A stretch of 64,000 nt of DNA from PFJX01 sp963713085 (GTDB lineage: Bacteria; Pseudomonadota; Gammaproteobacteria; Burkholderiales; Thiobacillaceae), in contig CAVQKQ010000019.1 in the NCBI GenBank assembly GCA_963713085.1, forward strand, positions 88,204-152,203, given 5' to 3'. The notes beneath the pieces are model-generated. The model was not told the DNA's origin. It was given only the letters and a program-made list of their open reading frames with translations, and did not search any database. Both the position numbers and the translations under genes were made by a program. This document shows positions 41,318-50,714 of this stretch, one piece after another; position 1 is the first letter of the stretch, and each line of letters opens with the position of its first letter.

Positions 41318-42199
41318 ATGAACCAACAGCACACCCTGCGCCTGGGCATTCCCAAAGGCAGCCTCCAGGACACCACCCAGAAGCTTTTCATCCGCGCCGG
41401 CTTCGATCTGCGCATCTCCGGCCGCTCGTACTACCCGGAGATCGACGATCCGGAGATCGAGTGCATCCTGATCCGGCCCCAGGAAATGGCCCGCTACGTG
41501 GGGCAGGGCATCCTGGATTGCGCCATCACCGGCCTGGACTGGATACTCGAGGCCGGCGCCGACGTGGCCGAGCTGGCGGACCTGCGCGCGCCCTGGCCCA
41601 ACTACGGGGTGGTGCGCTGGGTCATGGCGGCCAAGGAGGATGCGCCGTTCCATTCGGTCATGGATTTGCAGGGCAGGCGCATCGCCACCGAGGCGGTCGG
41701 CATGACCCGGCATTTCCTGGAAAGTCATGGCGTCGCCGCCGAGGTGGAGTTCTCATGGGGCGCCACGGAAGTGAAGCCGCCGATCCTGGCCGACGCCATC
41801 GTCGACGTCTCCGAGACTGGCTCCTCGCTGCGCGCCAACAACCTGAAGGTGCTCCACGTGGTGCTGGAGAGTACCCCCCGTTTCATCGCCAACCGCCAGT
41901 CGCTGGACGATGCGTGGAAGCACGGCAAGATCGACCGACTGCTGATGCTGCTCCAGGGCGCGATAGCCGCCGCCACGCGGGTACTGCTGTCCATGAACGT
42001 GCCGCGCGCCACCCTGGACCAGGTGCTGCGTCTCCTGCCCGCCCTGGCCACGCCCACCCTCTCCACCCTTGCCGATCCGGACTGGGTGGACCTCAGCACG
42101 GTTGTGGAGGAAAAGGAGGTGCGTGAACTGGTTCCCCGGCTTTATCAGGCCGGCGCCCGGGGCATCATCGAACTGCCCATCAACAAGATTGTTGAATAA
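41318..42199 (+). CDS. hisG: ATP phosphoribosyltransferase, long form (HisG)
   Basis: Catalyses the first step of histidine synthesis, joining ATP and PRPP. At 293 residues this is the long form, with two catalytic lobes (RLGIPKGSLQDTT at the N-terminus; FSWGATEVKPPILADAIVDVSETGSSLRANNLKV with the PRPP-binding region) and a C-terminal regulatory PII-like domain over about the last 75 residues, ending ARGIIELPINKIVE. Many Betaproteobacteria instead use a short HisG with HisZ, and no other his gene lies nearby, so this may be a second or transferred copy. Confidence 0.9.
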   Translation: MNQQHTLRLGIPKGSLQDTTQKLFIRAGFDLRISGRSYYPEIDDPEIECILIRPQEMARYVGQGILDCAITGLDWILEAGADVAELADLRAPWPNYGVVRWVMAAKEDAPFHSVMDLQGRRIATEAVGMTRHFLESHGVAAEVEFSWGATEVKPPILADAIVDVSETGSSLRANNLKVLHVVLESTPRFIANRQSLDDAWKHGKIDRLLMLLQGAIAAATRVLLSMNVPRATLDQVLRLLPALATPTLSTLADPDWVDLSTVVEEKEVRELVPRLYQAGARGIIELPINKIVE

Positions 42200-42256
42200 G
42201 TGGGGGTATGCGGCCCAACAAGTAGTTAATCGGCCACTCTCGACGGGGATGTCCGG

Positions 42257-42703
42257 TCAGGGCCGGACGTAGGCCCAGCCTGACGCCTGCAGCTTGATGA
42301 GTTCCACGATCCCCGCCTGTACATAGCCGATGTTGGGCAGCATGTCGTCGCGGGTGATGTTCTGGGCCTTCATGGTGTTCTCGCAGGCTACGATCTTGAC
42401 GCCTTCCTCCAGGGCCTGTGCCACCTTGTTCTCCACCAGGGAGTCATCGCGCAGCATGGCGATGGCGTCGGCATAGACCACCATCTCGATGGCCACGTTC
42501 CCGGGCCCCAGGGCGCGCTGGATATTGTGGAAGTTGCCGAACACCTCGTTCCAGGTATGCTGGTCGCCGCCGGTCACCGCGAACACCACATGGTAGGTGG
42601 GTGCGACCGGCTCCTCGTTCGCCCGCGCGCCCCCCGCGGCGAGCAGGACGGCGACGAGGAGGATCCCGACGGGTGAAAAAAATGTACGCATTCTTGCAAA
42701 CAT
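42257..42703 (-). CDS. Periplasmic DsrE-family protein
   Basis: A 148-residue DsrE/DsrF-like protein with an N-terminal signal peptide (about residues 1-28, ending AGGARANE). The core has the alternating beta-alpha pattern of DsrE-like proteins (YHVVFAVTGGD, NVAIEMVVYADAIAML, VKIVACENTM). A single cysteine sits in VACENTM, where sulfur-trafficking relatives carry their reactive Cys. The frame is open further upstream, but this ATG follows a ribosome site and begins the signal peptide. It lies 48 bases downstream of soxB on the same strand, suggesting a periplasmic sulfur-handling role. An inverted repeat GTCCGG/CCGGAC (42251-42268) overlaps its stop. Confidence 0.75.
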   Translation of the reverse strand: MFARMRTFFSPVGILLVAVLLAAGGARANEEPVAPTYHVVFAVTGGDQHTWNEVFGNFHNIQRALGPGNVAIEMVVYADAIAMLRDDSLVENKVAQALEEGVKIVACENTMKAQNITRDDMLPNIGYVQAGIVELIKLQASGWAYVRP

Positions 42704-42751
42704 GGTTTTCTTCCTTTCCTGGGCGCCGCCGCCTCGTTGCAATACCGTGCC

Positions 42752-44473
42752 TTACAGCACCATCCCCGGGTTATTGCCCATGCCGATGACCTTGGGCTGG
42801 TTGAGCTTGACCTGCCTGACCACCTTCACGTCGCGCAGGTACTCGGCCACCACCTCCCAGATCGGCGCGCCCTTGACGCCCTCGCCCACCGGCGCCCAGC
42901 CGGCGACCTTGTACTTTCTGGCGGGGTCCACCGCCTTGCCGTTCAGGGTCATGTCGCCGATCCGCTTGCCGATGCCGTTGTTGGGGGTCACCGAGTACCG
43001 GATGCCCCCCACCCGCACCATGTCCCCACCCTGCTGGTAATAAGGGTCGGCGTTGAACAGGTTGTCGCAGACATCCTCCATGATGGTCTTGATGGTCTCC
43101 CCCGTCATGGTGTTCAGGGTGGTGGCGTTGTAGGTGATCGCCACCTGGTCCATCAGCTTCTCCATGGTGATCTCGTCCCCCGGCAACAGGCTGGTGCCCC
43201 AGCGGAAGCCCGGCGAGAAGGCGGCGTCGGCCCCCTTCACCTTCATCAGGGCGTCGCAGATCATCTGGTCGTAGGTGCCGTTGAAGTTGCCGCGCCGGTA
43301 GAGCAGGTCCTCGGTCACCGCCAGCTTTTCGTTGAGCTTGGACTCGAACGGGGCGCGGATCTTGGTGATCAGGGCGTCCATCTGCTTGTCGGCCGGCAGC
43401 AGGTTGGAGAACACCGGCATCAGGCGGTACTTCCAGCCCTTGATCCGGCCGTCCCGGACGTCGAAGTCCATGACGCCCAGGAACTTGCCGTTGGAGCCGG
43501 CATTGGTGACCAGGGTCATGCCCTTGGCGTTCCTGACCTGCACCGGCTGGGGCACGCCGTCGTGGGTGTGGCCGCCGAAGATGGCGTCGATGCCGGTGAC
43601 CCGGCTGGCCATCTTGAGGTCCACGTCCATGCCGTTGTGGGACAGCACCACCACCACCTTGGCGCCCTTGGCGCGGGCGTCGTCGACCCATTTCTGCATG
43701 TTGTCGTCGCGGATCCCGAAGCTCCAGTCGGGCACCATGTAGCGCGGGTTGGCGATGGGGGTGTAGGGGAAGGCCTGGCCGATGATGGCGACCTGGACGC
43801 CGTTGATGTGCTTCATGACGTAAGGCTTGAACACCTGGTCGCCGAAGTCGTTGGTGACGACGTTCTGGGCGACGAAGTCGACGCCGGCCTTCTTGAAGTC
43901 GCCGTTGACGATCTCCTGGACCCGGTCGGCGCCGTAGGTCATCTCCCAGTGGGGGGTCATGACGTTGACGCCCAGGGCGATGCTGGCGTCCACCATGTCC
44001 TGGGCGTTGGTCCACAGGGCGGTGGCGGAGCCCTGCCAGGTGTCGCCGCCGTCGAGCAGCAGGGAGCCGGGCCGGGAGGCGCGCACCTTGTCCACCAGGG
44101 TCTTGAGGTGGGCGAAGCCGCCGACCTTGCCGTAGGTGCGGGCCGCTTCGCTGAAGTCGAGGTAGGTGAAGGCGTGGGCATCGATGGTGCCGGGCTGGAT
44201 GTGGTAGGCCTTGAGCAGGTGCTCGCCCACCAGGTGGGGGACCTTGCCGAGCGCGGCGCCCACGCCCAGGTTGACGTTGGGTTCCCGGAAGTAGATGGGC
44301 TTCAGCTGGGCGTGGCAGTCGGTCATGTGCATCAGCGAGACGTTGCCGAACACGGGGATGTCGTAGTAGCCGGCGGGCACGTTGCCGGCCAGCGCCTGGC
44401 GGCTGTCCAGGGCGAAGCCCGCCACGCTGGCGGCCGCCAGTACCTGGAGAAATTCTCGGCGATTCATGGACAT
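42752..44473 (-). CDS. soxB: Thiosulfohydrolase SoxB
   Basis: SoxB is a periplasmic dimanganese enzyme that releases sulfate from the sulfone group carried on SoxYZ during thiosulfate oxidation. From the chosen ATG (AGGAG ahead) the protein has 573 residues and starts with a twin-arginine signal, MNRREFLQVLAAASVAGFAL. Metallophosphatase motifs follow: MTDCHAQ with D52 and H54, LLDGGDTWQG, the SoxB-type PHWEMTYG, VLSHNGMDVD and FGGHTHDG. The 5'-nucleotidase C-terminal domain is complete. No soxXYZA genes are in the window; its neighbour is the DsrE-like gene. Confidence 0.95.
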   Translation of the reverse strand: MSMNRREFLQVLAAASVAGFALDSRQALAGNVPAGYYDIPVFGNVSLMHMTDCHAQLKPIYFREPNVNLGVGAALGKVPHLVGEHLLKAYHIQPGTIDAHAFTYLDFSEAARTYGKVGGFAHLKTLVDKVRASRPGSLLLDGGDTWQGSATALWTNAQDMVDASIALGVNVMTPHWEMTYGADRVQEIVNGDFKKAGVDFVAQNVVTNDFGDQVFKPYVMKHINGVQVAIIGQAFPYTPIANPRYMVPDWSFGIRDDNMQKWVDDARAKGAKVVVVLSHNGMDVDLKMASRVTGIDAIFGGHTHDGVPQPVQVRNAKGMTLVTNAGSNGKFLGVMDFDVRDGRIKGWKYRLMPVFSNLLPADKQMDALITKIRAPFESKLNEKLAVTEDLLYRRGNFNGTYDQMICDALMKVKGADAAFSPGFRWGTSLLPGDEITMEKLMDQVAITYNATTLNTMTGETIKTIMEDVCDNLFNADPYYQQGGDMVRVGGIRYSVTPNNGIGKRIGDMTLNGKAVDPARKYKVAGWAPVGEGVKGAPIWEVVAEYLRDVKVVRQVKLNQPKVIGMGNNPGMVL

Positions 44474-44692
44474 GGATTCGTGCTCCTGTGGTTGGCAATG
44501 TGCGAGGCCGCATTCTTGGCCGCATGGGCGGCCGGGTAAATGGTAGTGATGGCCCAATCGGGATGGCTCATTACGCATGGTTCAAATGAAAATCCAGTCG
44601 CCCGCCAGATTCTTGCGCCAATGGTTCGAGACTCAAGCTCCTGTGAATGAACTAGCATGAAACCTCTCATTGGAAGAGAAAATTCCGAGGGA

Positions 44693-44708
44693 AGCTCACA
44701 ATTGAGCT
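44693..44708. promoter_or_regulatory. Inverted repeat upstream of kaiC copy 1
   Basis: AGCTCA-CAAT-TGAGCT lies 32 bases before the first kaiC start, in the 266-base gap between the divergent soxB and kaiC genes. It could be an operator. TAATAAT just downstream (44708-44714) is a possible -10, without a good -35. Function is a guess from position. Confidence 0.35.
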
Positions 44709-44739
44709 AATAATCAAGACAATAAAGGAGGAATAACTA

Positions 44740-46512
44740 ATGGCCACACTCAAGCTGGCGCAAAAAACCAAACCATCATCAAAGGCCAAATCAACAGCAA
44801 AAGCCAGGCCGCAACTCCCCAAGTCGCCGACCGGCATTCAGGGGCTGGACGAGATCACCGGCGGCGGATTGCCCAGAGGCAGGCCGACGCTGGTGTGCGG
44901 CGGCGCGGGCTGCGGCAAGACGCTGCTCGCGATGGAGTTTCTGGTGCGGGGGGCGACCGAGTTCAACGAGCCGGGCGTGTTCATGGCATTCGAGGAAACA
45001 GCCCGGGACCTGACCCAGAACGTCGCCTCGCTCGGATTCGATTTGAAAGACCTGGTCGCGCGCAAGAAGCTGGTGATGGATTATGTGTACATCGAGCGCA
45101 GCGAGATCGAACAGAGTGGCGAATACGATCTGGAAGGCTTGTTCATCCGCCTGGGGTCAGCCATAGCTTCCATCGGCGCCAAGCGCGTGGTGCTGGATAC
45201 CATCGACTCGCTGTTTGGCGGCCTGCCCAACCCGCTCATCCTGCGCGCCGAATTGCGCCGCCTGTTTCGCTGGCTGAAGGACAAGGGCGTGACGTCCATC
45301 ATCACCGGCGAGCGTGGCGATGGAAAGCTGTCGCGCCAGGGTTTGGAAGAGTATGTCTCCGACTGCGTGATCGTGCTCGACCACCGCGTCAGCGAGCAGA
45401 CCTCCTCGCGGCGCTTGCGCGTGGTCAAGTATCGCGGATCGACCCATGGCACCAACGAGTATCCGTTTCTGATCGACGAAGACGGCATTTCTGTGTTGCC
45501 GGTGACGTCGCTGGGCTTGGCGCACAAGGTTTCCGGCGAACGCGTGTCCTCCGGCGTTGCGCGTCTCGATGCGATGCTGGGCGGCAAGGGCTATTACCGC
45601 GGCAGCAGCGTGCTGGTCTCCGGCACGGCGGGCACGGGCAAGAGCAGCCTCGCAGCACACTTTGCCGACGCTGCCTGCCGTCGCGGTGAGTGCGTACTCT
45701 ATTTTTCCTTTGAAGAATCCCCCGATCAGATTGTGCGCAACATGAATTCGATCGGGATAGGCCTGCAGCACTGGGTAAAGAATGGTCTTCTGCAGATTAT
45801 TTCGAAACGCCCCTCGTTTGCGGGCCTGGAAACGCATTTGGCGATGAAGCACAAAATGATCAGTGTCTTCAAACCCCGCGTGGTGATCATGGATCCGTTG
45901 AACAGCTTCGTCATCGGCGGCAATGAGATTGAAGTCAAATCGATGCTGATGCGGCTGGTGGATTTTCTGAAAACGAGACAGATCACCGGTTTGTTCACCA
46001 ATCTGGCGCAGAGCGGCAGTCCGGTCGAGCGAACCGAGGTGGCCATTTCGTCCGTGATCGACACCTGGCTGTTGCTGCGCGATATCGACAGCGGCGGCGA
46101 GCGCAATCGCTGCCTGTCCATCCTGAAATCGCGCGGCATGGCGCACTCGAACCAGATACGCGAGTTCCTCTTGACCGATCGCGGCGTGGAATTGCGCGAT
46201 GTTTATGTCGGGCCGGAGGGGGTATTGACCGGCTCGGCGCGTCTGACGAAAGAGGCTGAAAACGATGCCGCGATGTTGATACGCAATCAGGATGTCGAAC
46301 TCCGGCGGATCGAGCTGGAACGCAAGCGCACCACGCTGGAAGCGCAGATCGCCATGCTGCGCGCCGAGTTTGCGGTACAAGAGGTCGCGTCGTTGAAAAT
46401 CATCGGCCAGGAAACTGCGGAGGAAGCACAACTGGCGCAGGGACGTTTGGACATGGGGCTGAGCCGCAAAGTGGATGCGAAGCCGAACAAACAAAAAGGG
46501 GGACCGAAATGA
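44740..46512 (+). CDS. kaiC: KaiC-family ATPase, cassette copy 1
   Basis: A 590-residue double-domain RecA/DnaB-like ATPase of the KaiC family. The CI domain has Walker A GGAGCGKT (54-61) and the catalytic pair E85-E86. The CII domain has Walker A GTAGTGKS (295-302) and E325-E326. At the autophosphorylation site of cyanobacterial KaiC (S431-T432 in S. elongatus) it reads S437-S438. Residues about 490-590 form a charged, probably coiled-coil tail absent from clock KaiC, and the KaiA-binding tail is not recognisable. No kaiA is nearby. A strong AAAGGAGG ribosome site precedes the ATG. The stop overlaps kaiB by four bases (ATGA). Confidence 0.93.
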   Translation: MATLKLAQKTKPSSKAKSTAKARPQLPKSPTGIQGLDEITGGGLPRGRPTLVCGGAGCGKTLLAMEFLVRGATEFNEPGVFMAFEETARDLTQNVASLGFDLKDLVARKKLVMDYVYIERSEIEQSGEYDLEGLFIRLGSAIASIGAKRVVLDTIDSLFGGLPNPLILRAELRRLFRWLKDKGVTSIITGERGDGKLSRQGLEEYVSDCVIVLDHRVSEQTSSRRLRVVKYRGSTHGTNEYPFLIDEDGISVLPVTSLGLAHKVSGERVSSGVARLDAMLGGKGYYRGSSVLVSGTAGTGKSSLAAHFADAACRRGECVLYFSFEESPDQIVRNMNSIGIGLQHWVKNGLLQIISKRPSFAGLETHLAMKHKMISVFKPRVVIMDPLNSFVIGGNEIEVKSMLMRLVDFLKTRQITGLFTNLAQSGSPVERTEVAISSVIDTWLLLRDIDSGGERNRCLSILKSRGMAHSNQIREFLLTDRGVELRDVYVGPEGVLTGSARLTKEAENDAAMLIRNQDVELRRIELERKRTTLEAQIAMLRAEFAVQEVASLKIIGQETAEEAQLAQGRLDMGLSRKVDAKPNKQKGGPK

Positions 46513-46850
46513 AAACAAATCCGGCCCGGCCCACGCGGACTGGAGAAAAAGCGGCGCCACGCAAAGCGGCCACCAGTCGCTATATCCTGAAGCTGTACGT
46601 TGCCGGACATTCGCCGAAATCGGTTAGCGCGATCACCAACATCAAAAAAATCTGCAAGGAAAACCTGCAAGGGCGCTACGAGCTGGACGTGATCGACCTG
46701 TACCAGCAGCCGCAACTGGCGCAGGGCGACCAGATCATCGCCGTGCCGACGCTCATCAGGAAACTTCCGCCTCCGTTGCGCCGCATCATCGGCGATTTGT
46801 CGAACACCGAACGGGTGCTGGTAGGGCTGGATATACGAAGTACAGCGTAA
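46509..46850 (+). CDS. kaiB: KaiB-family protein, cassette copy 1
   Basis: A 113-residue KaiB homologue with a basic 20-residue N-terminal extension. KaiB binds the KaiC CI ring after a fold switch and recruits output partners. The core is close to clock KaiB: YILKLYVAGHSPKSV, YELDVIDLYQQPQLA and RKLPPPLRRIIGDLS, ending with VLVGLDI. The GLD motif near the fold-switch region is kept. Its start overlaps kaiC and its stop overlaps the effector gene start by one base (TAATG), so the three are translated together. Confidence 0.93.
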   Translation: MKTNPARPTRTGEKAAPRKAATSRYILKLYVAGHSPKSVSAITNIKKICKENLQGRYELDVIDLYQQPQLAQGDQIIAVPTLIRKLPPPLRRIIGDLSNTERVLVGLDIRSTA

Positions 46851-49800
46851 TGCCAAACAAGCCCACTTCGGAACAGCTGGAAGCGGATAACCGGGACCTG
46901 CGCGCCAGGCTGGAAATTGCCGAAACGACCCTGGGCGAGGTACTCAGCGGGGAGGCGGACGCGCTGTTCGTCACGGGCGCGGCCGGCGCGCAGCTGTTTA
47001 CGCTCAAGGGCGCCGATCAGTCCTACCGGGAATTGATCGAGAACATGAGCGAAGGGGCGCTGACCCTGACACCGGAGGGTCTGGTGCTGTACGCCAATCG
47101 GCGCTTTGCCGGGATGCTCGGAACGCCGCTCGAAAAAGTGATCGGCACCGAGATTCAAGACTGGTTTGCGCCGGAGAGCAGACAGGCCCTGCAGGCTCTG
47201 CTGCAAAAAGACACTATTGAAAACCACCACGAGGAACTGGCGCTTGCTGCCACCGACGGCACACAGGTGCCAGTCTATCTATCGGTGAGCCGCCTGGTTC
47301 TGGATGAGATCGATTCGGTATGCATGGTCGTGACCGACCTGACGGAACAGAAACGCAATGAGGCGATCCTCGCCGAAGAAAAACTCGCGCGCGCGATTCT
47401 GGAACAGGCCGCCGACGCGATCGTGATCTGCGACGAGTCCGGACGGATCATGCGCGCCAGCAATCAGGCGCAAGCGCTCTATGGCAACAACCCCATCGGA
47501 CAATTGTTTGAGCAGGCCTTTCCCCTGCGCCAGCTGGACGGCGCTGGGTTTTCCACCATCAACTTTATCGACGCGGAACATAGCCAATCGGTGGATGCGA
47601 GGCTGAAACGCAATGGGCGGGAATTCGATCTTCTGGTCAGTGTCGGCCACCTGAAGGGCTCGCGAGACGAGCTGCTCGGTAGTGTGGTTACGCTGACTGA
47701 CATCACTGAACGCAAGACGGCTGAACTTGCGCTAAAGAAAAGTGAACTTCAACTTTCTGAGGCGCTGACTATTGCGAAGATAGGTTACTGGGAATATGAA
47801 TATCCAACAGATGAATTCGTATTCAATGACCAATATTATTTGCTGCACAAGATTACTGCCGAGGAAGCGGGAGGCTACCGGATGTCCTCCGCAGATTTTT
47901 CCAGCCGCTACGTTTATTCTGAAGACGCACCCACCATTGGCCAACATGTTGGATGGGCTTTGGAAACCCGGGATCCGGATTATTTTGCCAAAACCGAGGC
48001 TCGCATATTGACCGGGGATGGAGAAATTATCTGGGTCGAAGTGCGTATGAGCGTCCAGAAGGACTTGCAAGGCAACTCAATTCGTATGTTCGGCGTCAAT
48101 CAGGACATCACCGTGCGCAAGCTGGCGGAAATGAAATTAATCGAAAGCGAACGACGCTTCTCCGACCTGCTGGGAAATGTAGAACTGATATCAATGATGC
48201 TCGACCGCGAAGCACGGATCACCTACTGCAACGACTATCTGCTGTACCTGACCGGCTGGCAGTACGAGGAAGTCATCGGCCAAAGCTGGTGGGAGCTTTT
48301 CTTACCGCCCGAAATTCAGGATTTAAGAAATGAATTTTTCTCCGCACTACTCGACAACCAGCCCGAGGCGCTGCATCACGAGAACGATATCGTCACCCGT
48401 TCGGGTGAGCGCCGGCTGATACGCTGGAACAATTCGGTGTTGCGCTCGGCAGATGGCAAAGTAATTGGAACAGCCAGCATCGGCGAAGACATCACCGACC
48501 GCAAACTGGCGGAAAAAGGTCTGCGCTGGAGAACCGCATTTTTCGAGGCTCTGGTGAAAACATCGGGAGACGGCATTCTCGTCGTCGATGGTCAAGGCAA
48601 TAAGATCCTGCAGAATCAGCGGATGATCGACCTGTGGCAGATACCGGAAGATTTCGCTGCGAACCCCGATGACAATCCGCAACTGCAGTACGTAATAAAC
48701 CAAGTCGTCGACGCCAAAGAATTTGGCGACAAGGTGCGCAACCTCTACGACCATCCTGAGGAGACATCGCAGTCCGAAGTCGCCCTGAAAAATGGCACCT
48801 TCCTCGAGCGTTATTCGGCACCGGTGCTCGATGACAATGGCCATGCCTACGGTCGTATCTGGACATTCCACGACATCACCGAACGCAAGAAATCGGAAGC
48901 CAGCATCAAATATCTCAACCGGGTGCTTTCCGTGCTGAGCGGCATCAATACGCTGATCGTGCGCGTGAATGACCGCGAAGAGTTGTTCACGGAGGCGTGC
49001 AACATCGCGGTTGGGGAAGGCGGGTTCCGCATGGCCATGCTGGTTATCGTAGACCGAAACACGATGCAGCCAGTTTCAGTCACATCGGCAGGAAAGGGTG
49101 ATGAACTTCTGGCAGCTGTCAAAAACGTGATGTCATCCAGTGAAGGTATGCAAACGACCCTGGTCGCGCGGGCGATCAGGGAGAAAAAAGCCGTCATATC
49201 GAACGATACGCAAAACGATTCCAGTCTCTTATTCGGCAAGCAGTATGCCGAAGCGGGGATAAACTCGATGACGGTATTGCCGCTGATCATCTCGGATGAA
49301 GCAGTAGGCTCACTCGTGCTTTACGCCCGCGAGATTGAATTTTTCCATGAAGATGAGATGAGGTTGCTGACGGAACTGGCCGGCGACATCGCCTACGCGA
49401 TCGATCACATTGAAAAGCAGGAGCGGCTCAATTATCTCGCCTACTACGACGTGCTCACCGGTCTCGCGAACCGCAGCCTGTTTTTCGATCGGGTAGCGCA
49501 GTATTTACACAGCGCAATCAGCGGTGGGCACAAGCTTGCGATAGGCCTGATCGATCTGGAACGGTTCAAGAACATCAACGACAGCCTCGGCCGGACGGCC
49601 GGCGACGTCCTGTTGAAACAGATGGCGGAGTGGCTGATCCAATTCACGCGGGATGCCAACCTGTTGGCGCGAATCGACGCGGACCATTTTGCCTTCGTGC
49701 TGCCGGAAGTAAATGCAGATGGCAACCTGGCCAAGCTGGTCGAAAAGCTGATGGTCACTTTTCGTGAGCATCCGTTCCGTCTGAATGACGCCACGTTCCG

Positions 49801-50083
49801 CATCGGCATCAAGGTTGGCATCGCGTTATTTCCCGATGATGGTGACGATGTCAACAGCTTGTTCAGGAATGCCGAGGCCGCGCTCAAGAAAGCCAAGGCA
49901 AACGGGGTTCGATATCTGTTTTACACGCAGGAAATGACCGAGGCGGTGGCCGAGCAAACTCACGTTGGAAAATCAGCTGCGCCAGGCGGTCGACAACGAG
50001 GAATTCGTGCTGTATTACCAGCCCAAGGTGAACCTGGTGAGCGGCAAGGTCACCAGCGCCGAGGCGCTGATCCGCTGGAATAA
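46850..50083 (+). CDS. Multi-PAS/GAF/degenerate-GGDEF protein, cassette copy 1 (5' part of a frameshifted gene)
   Basis: Cytoplasmic multidomain signalling protein without membrane segments. Order: N-terminal helix and short module (about 10-60: TTLGEVLSGEADALFV, FTLKGADQSYR), about five PAS domains (62-670), a GAF domain (about 690-850) and a GGDEF-like domain (860-1030). The signature reads D943-A-D-H-F947 instead of GGDEF, so cyclase activity is unlikely. A +1 shift at the AAA run 49956-49958 throws the frame out after residue about 1035; the last 43 residues are out-of-frame. The EAL domain continues in another frame at 49965. The intact paralogue at 53427 shows the ancestral form of about 1300 residues. 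Confidence 0.85.
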   Translation: MPNKPTSEQLEADNRDLRARLEIAETTLGEVLSGEADALFVTGAAGAQLFTLKGADQSYRELIENMSEGALTLTPEGLVLYANRRFAGMLGTPLEKVIGTEIQDWFAPESRQALQALLQKDTIENHHEELALAATDGTQVPVYLSVSRLVLDEIDSVCMVVTDLTEQKRNEAILAEEKLARAILEQAADAIVICDESGRIMRASNQAQALYGNNPIGQLFEQAFPLRQLDGAGFSTINFIDAEHSQSVDARLKRNGREFDLLVSVGHLKGSRDELLGSVVTLTDITERKTAELALKKSELQLSEALTIAKIGYWEYEYPTDEFVFNDQYYLLHKITAEEAGGYRMSSADFSSRYVYSEDAPTIGQHVGWALETRDPDYFAKTEARILTGDGEIIWVEVRMSVQKDLQGNSIRMFGVNQDITVRKLAEMKLIESERRFSDLLGNVELISMMLDREARITYCNDYLLYLTGWQYEEVIGQSWWELFLPPEIQDLRNEFFSALLDNQPEALHHENDIVTRSGERRLIRWNNSVLRSADGKVIGTASIGEDITDRKLAEKGLRWRTAFFEALVKTSGDGILVVDGQGNKILQNQRMIDLWQIPEDFAANPDDNPQLQYVINQVVDAKEFGDKVRNLYDHPEETSQSEVALKNGTFLERYSAPVLDDNGHAYGRIWTFHDITERKKSEASIKYLNRVLSVLSGINTLIVRVNDREELFTEACNIAVGEGGFRMAMLVIVDRNTMQPVSVTSAGKGDELLAAVKNVMSSSEGMQTTLVARAIREKKAVISNDTQNDSSLLFGKQYAEAGINSMTVLPLIISDEAVGSLVLYAREIEFFHEDEMRLLTELAGDIAYAIDHIEKQERLNYLAYYDVLTGLANRSLFFDRVAQYLHSAISGGHKLAIGLIDLERFKNINDSLGRTAGDVLLKQMAEWLIQFTRDANLLARIDADHFAFVLPEVNADGNLAKLVEKLMVTFREHPFRLNDATFRIGIKVGIALFPDDGDDVNSLFRNAEAALKKAKANGVRYLFYTQEMTEAVAEQTHVGKSAAPGGRQRGIRAVLPAQGEPGERQGHQRRGADPLE

Positions 50084-50714
50084 ACCGCGCACCGGCCTGG
50101 TCCCGCCGGGCATGTTCATTCCGATCCTGGAAGAAACCGGCTTGATCTATGAAGTCGGGCGCTGGGCACTGCACAAAGCCATGTCAGATTACCTGCGCTG
50201 GCGCGCGGCGGGCCTGCCCGCCGTGCGAATCGCGGTGAACGTGTCCCCGCTGCAGCTGCGCAACACCAACTTCATGGACGAGGTCAGACGGGCAGTCGCT
50301 CTTGACTCGCATGCGGCGGCAGGGCTGGAACTGGAGATCACCGAGAGCCTGATCATGGAGGACGTCGAGCACAATATCGCCACTTTGCATGCGATTCGCG
50401 CCCAGGGTGTCACCATTGCCATCGACGACTTCGGCACCGGCTTCTCCTCGCTCAGCTACTTGGCCAAACTGCCCGTGGACACGCTTAAGATCGACCGCGC
50501 CTTCGTGATCAAAATGGATGCCCCGGAGGGGCTGGCGCTGGTGTCCACCATCATCATCCTGGCGCATGCGCTGAAGCTCAAGGTGGTGGCGGAAGGCGTC
50601 GAAACCGAGAAACAATCGCGCCAGCTCATCTCGCTGAACTGCGACGAGATGCAGGGTTTCCTGTTCAGCAAGCCGGTGCCGGCGGAAATCTTTGAATCTA
50701 AATTCCTGGCTCCG
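49959..50714 (+). repeat. EAL-domain duplication, copy 1
   Basis: This stretch matches 56574-57329 with only about two dozen differences by eye over some 755 bases. Sequence upstream of 49959 is much less similar between the copies. The boundary falls at the frameshift. Confidence 0.85.

Noticed and set aside
42737..44539. Long + strand open frame (600 codons) across soxB
   Set aside because: Antisense shadow of soxB. Its Val/Asp/His-rich repetitive composition reflects the reverse of GC-rich codons, while SoxB motifs on the minus strand are unambiguous.
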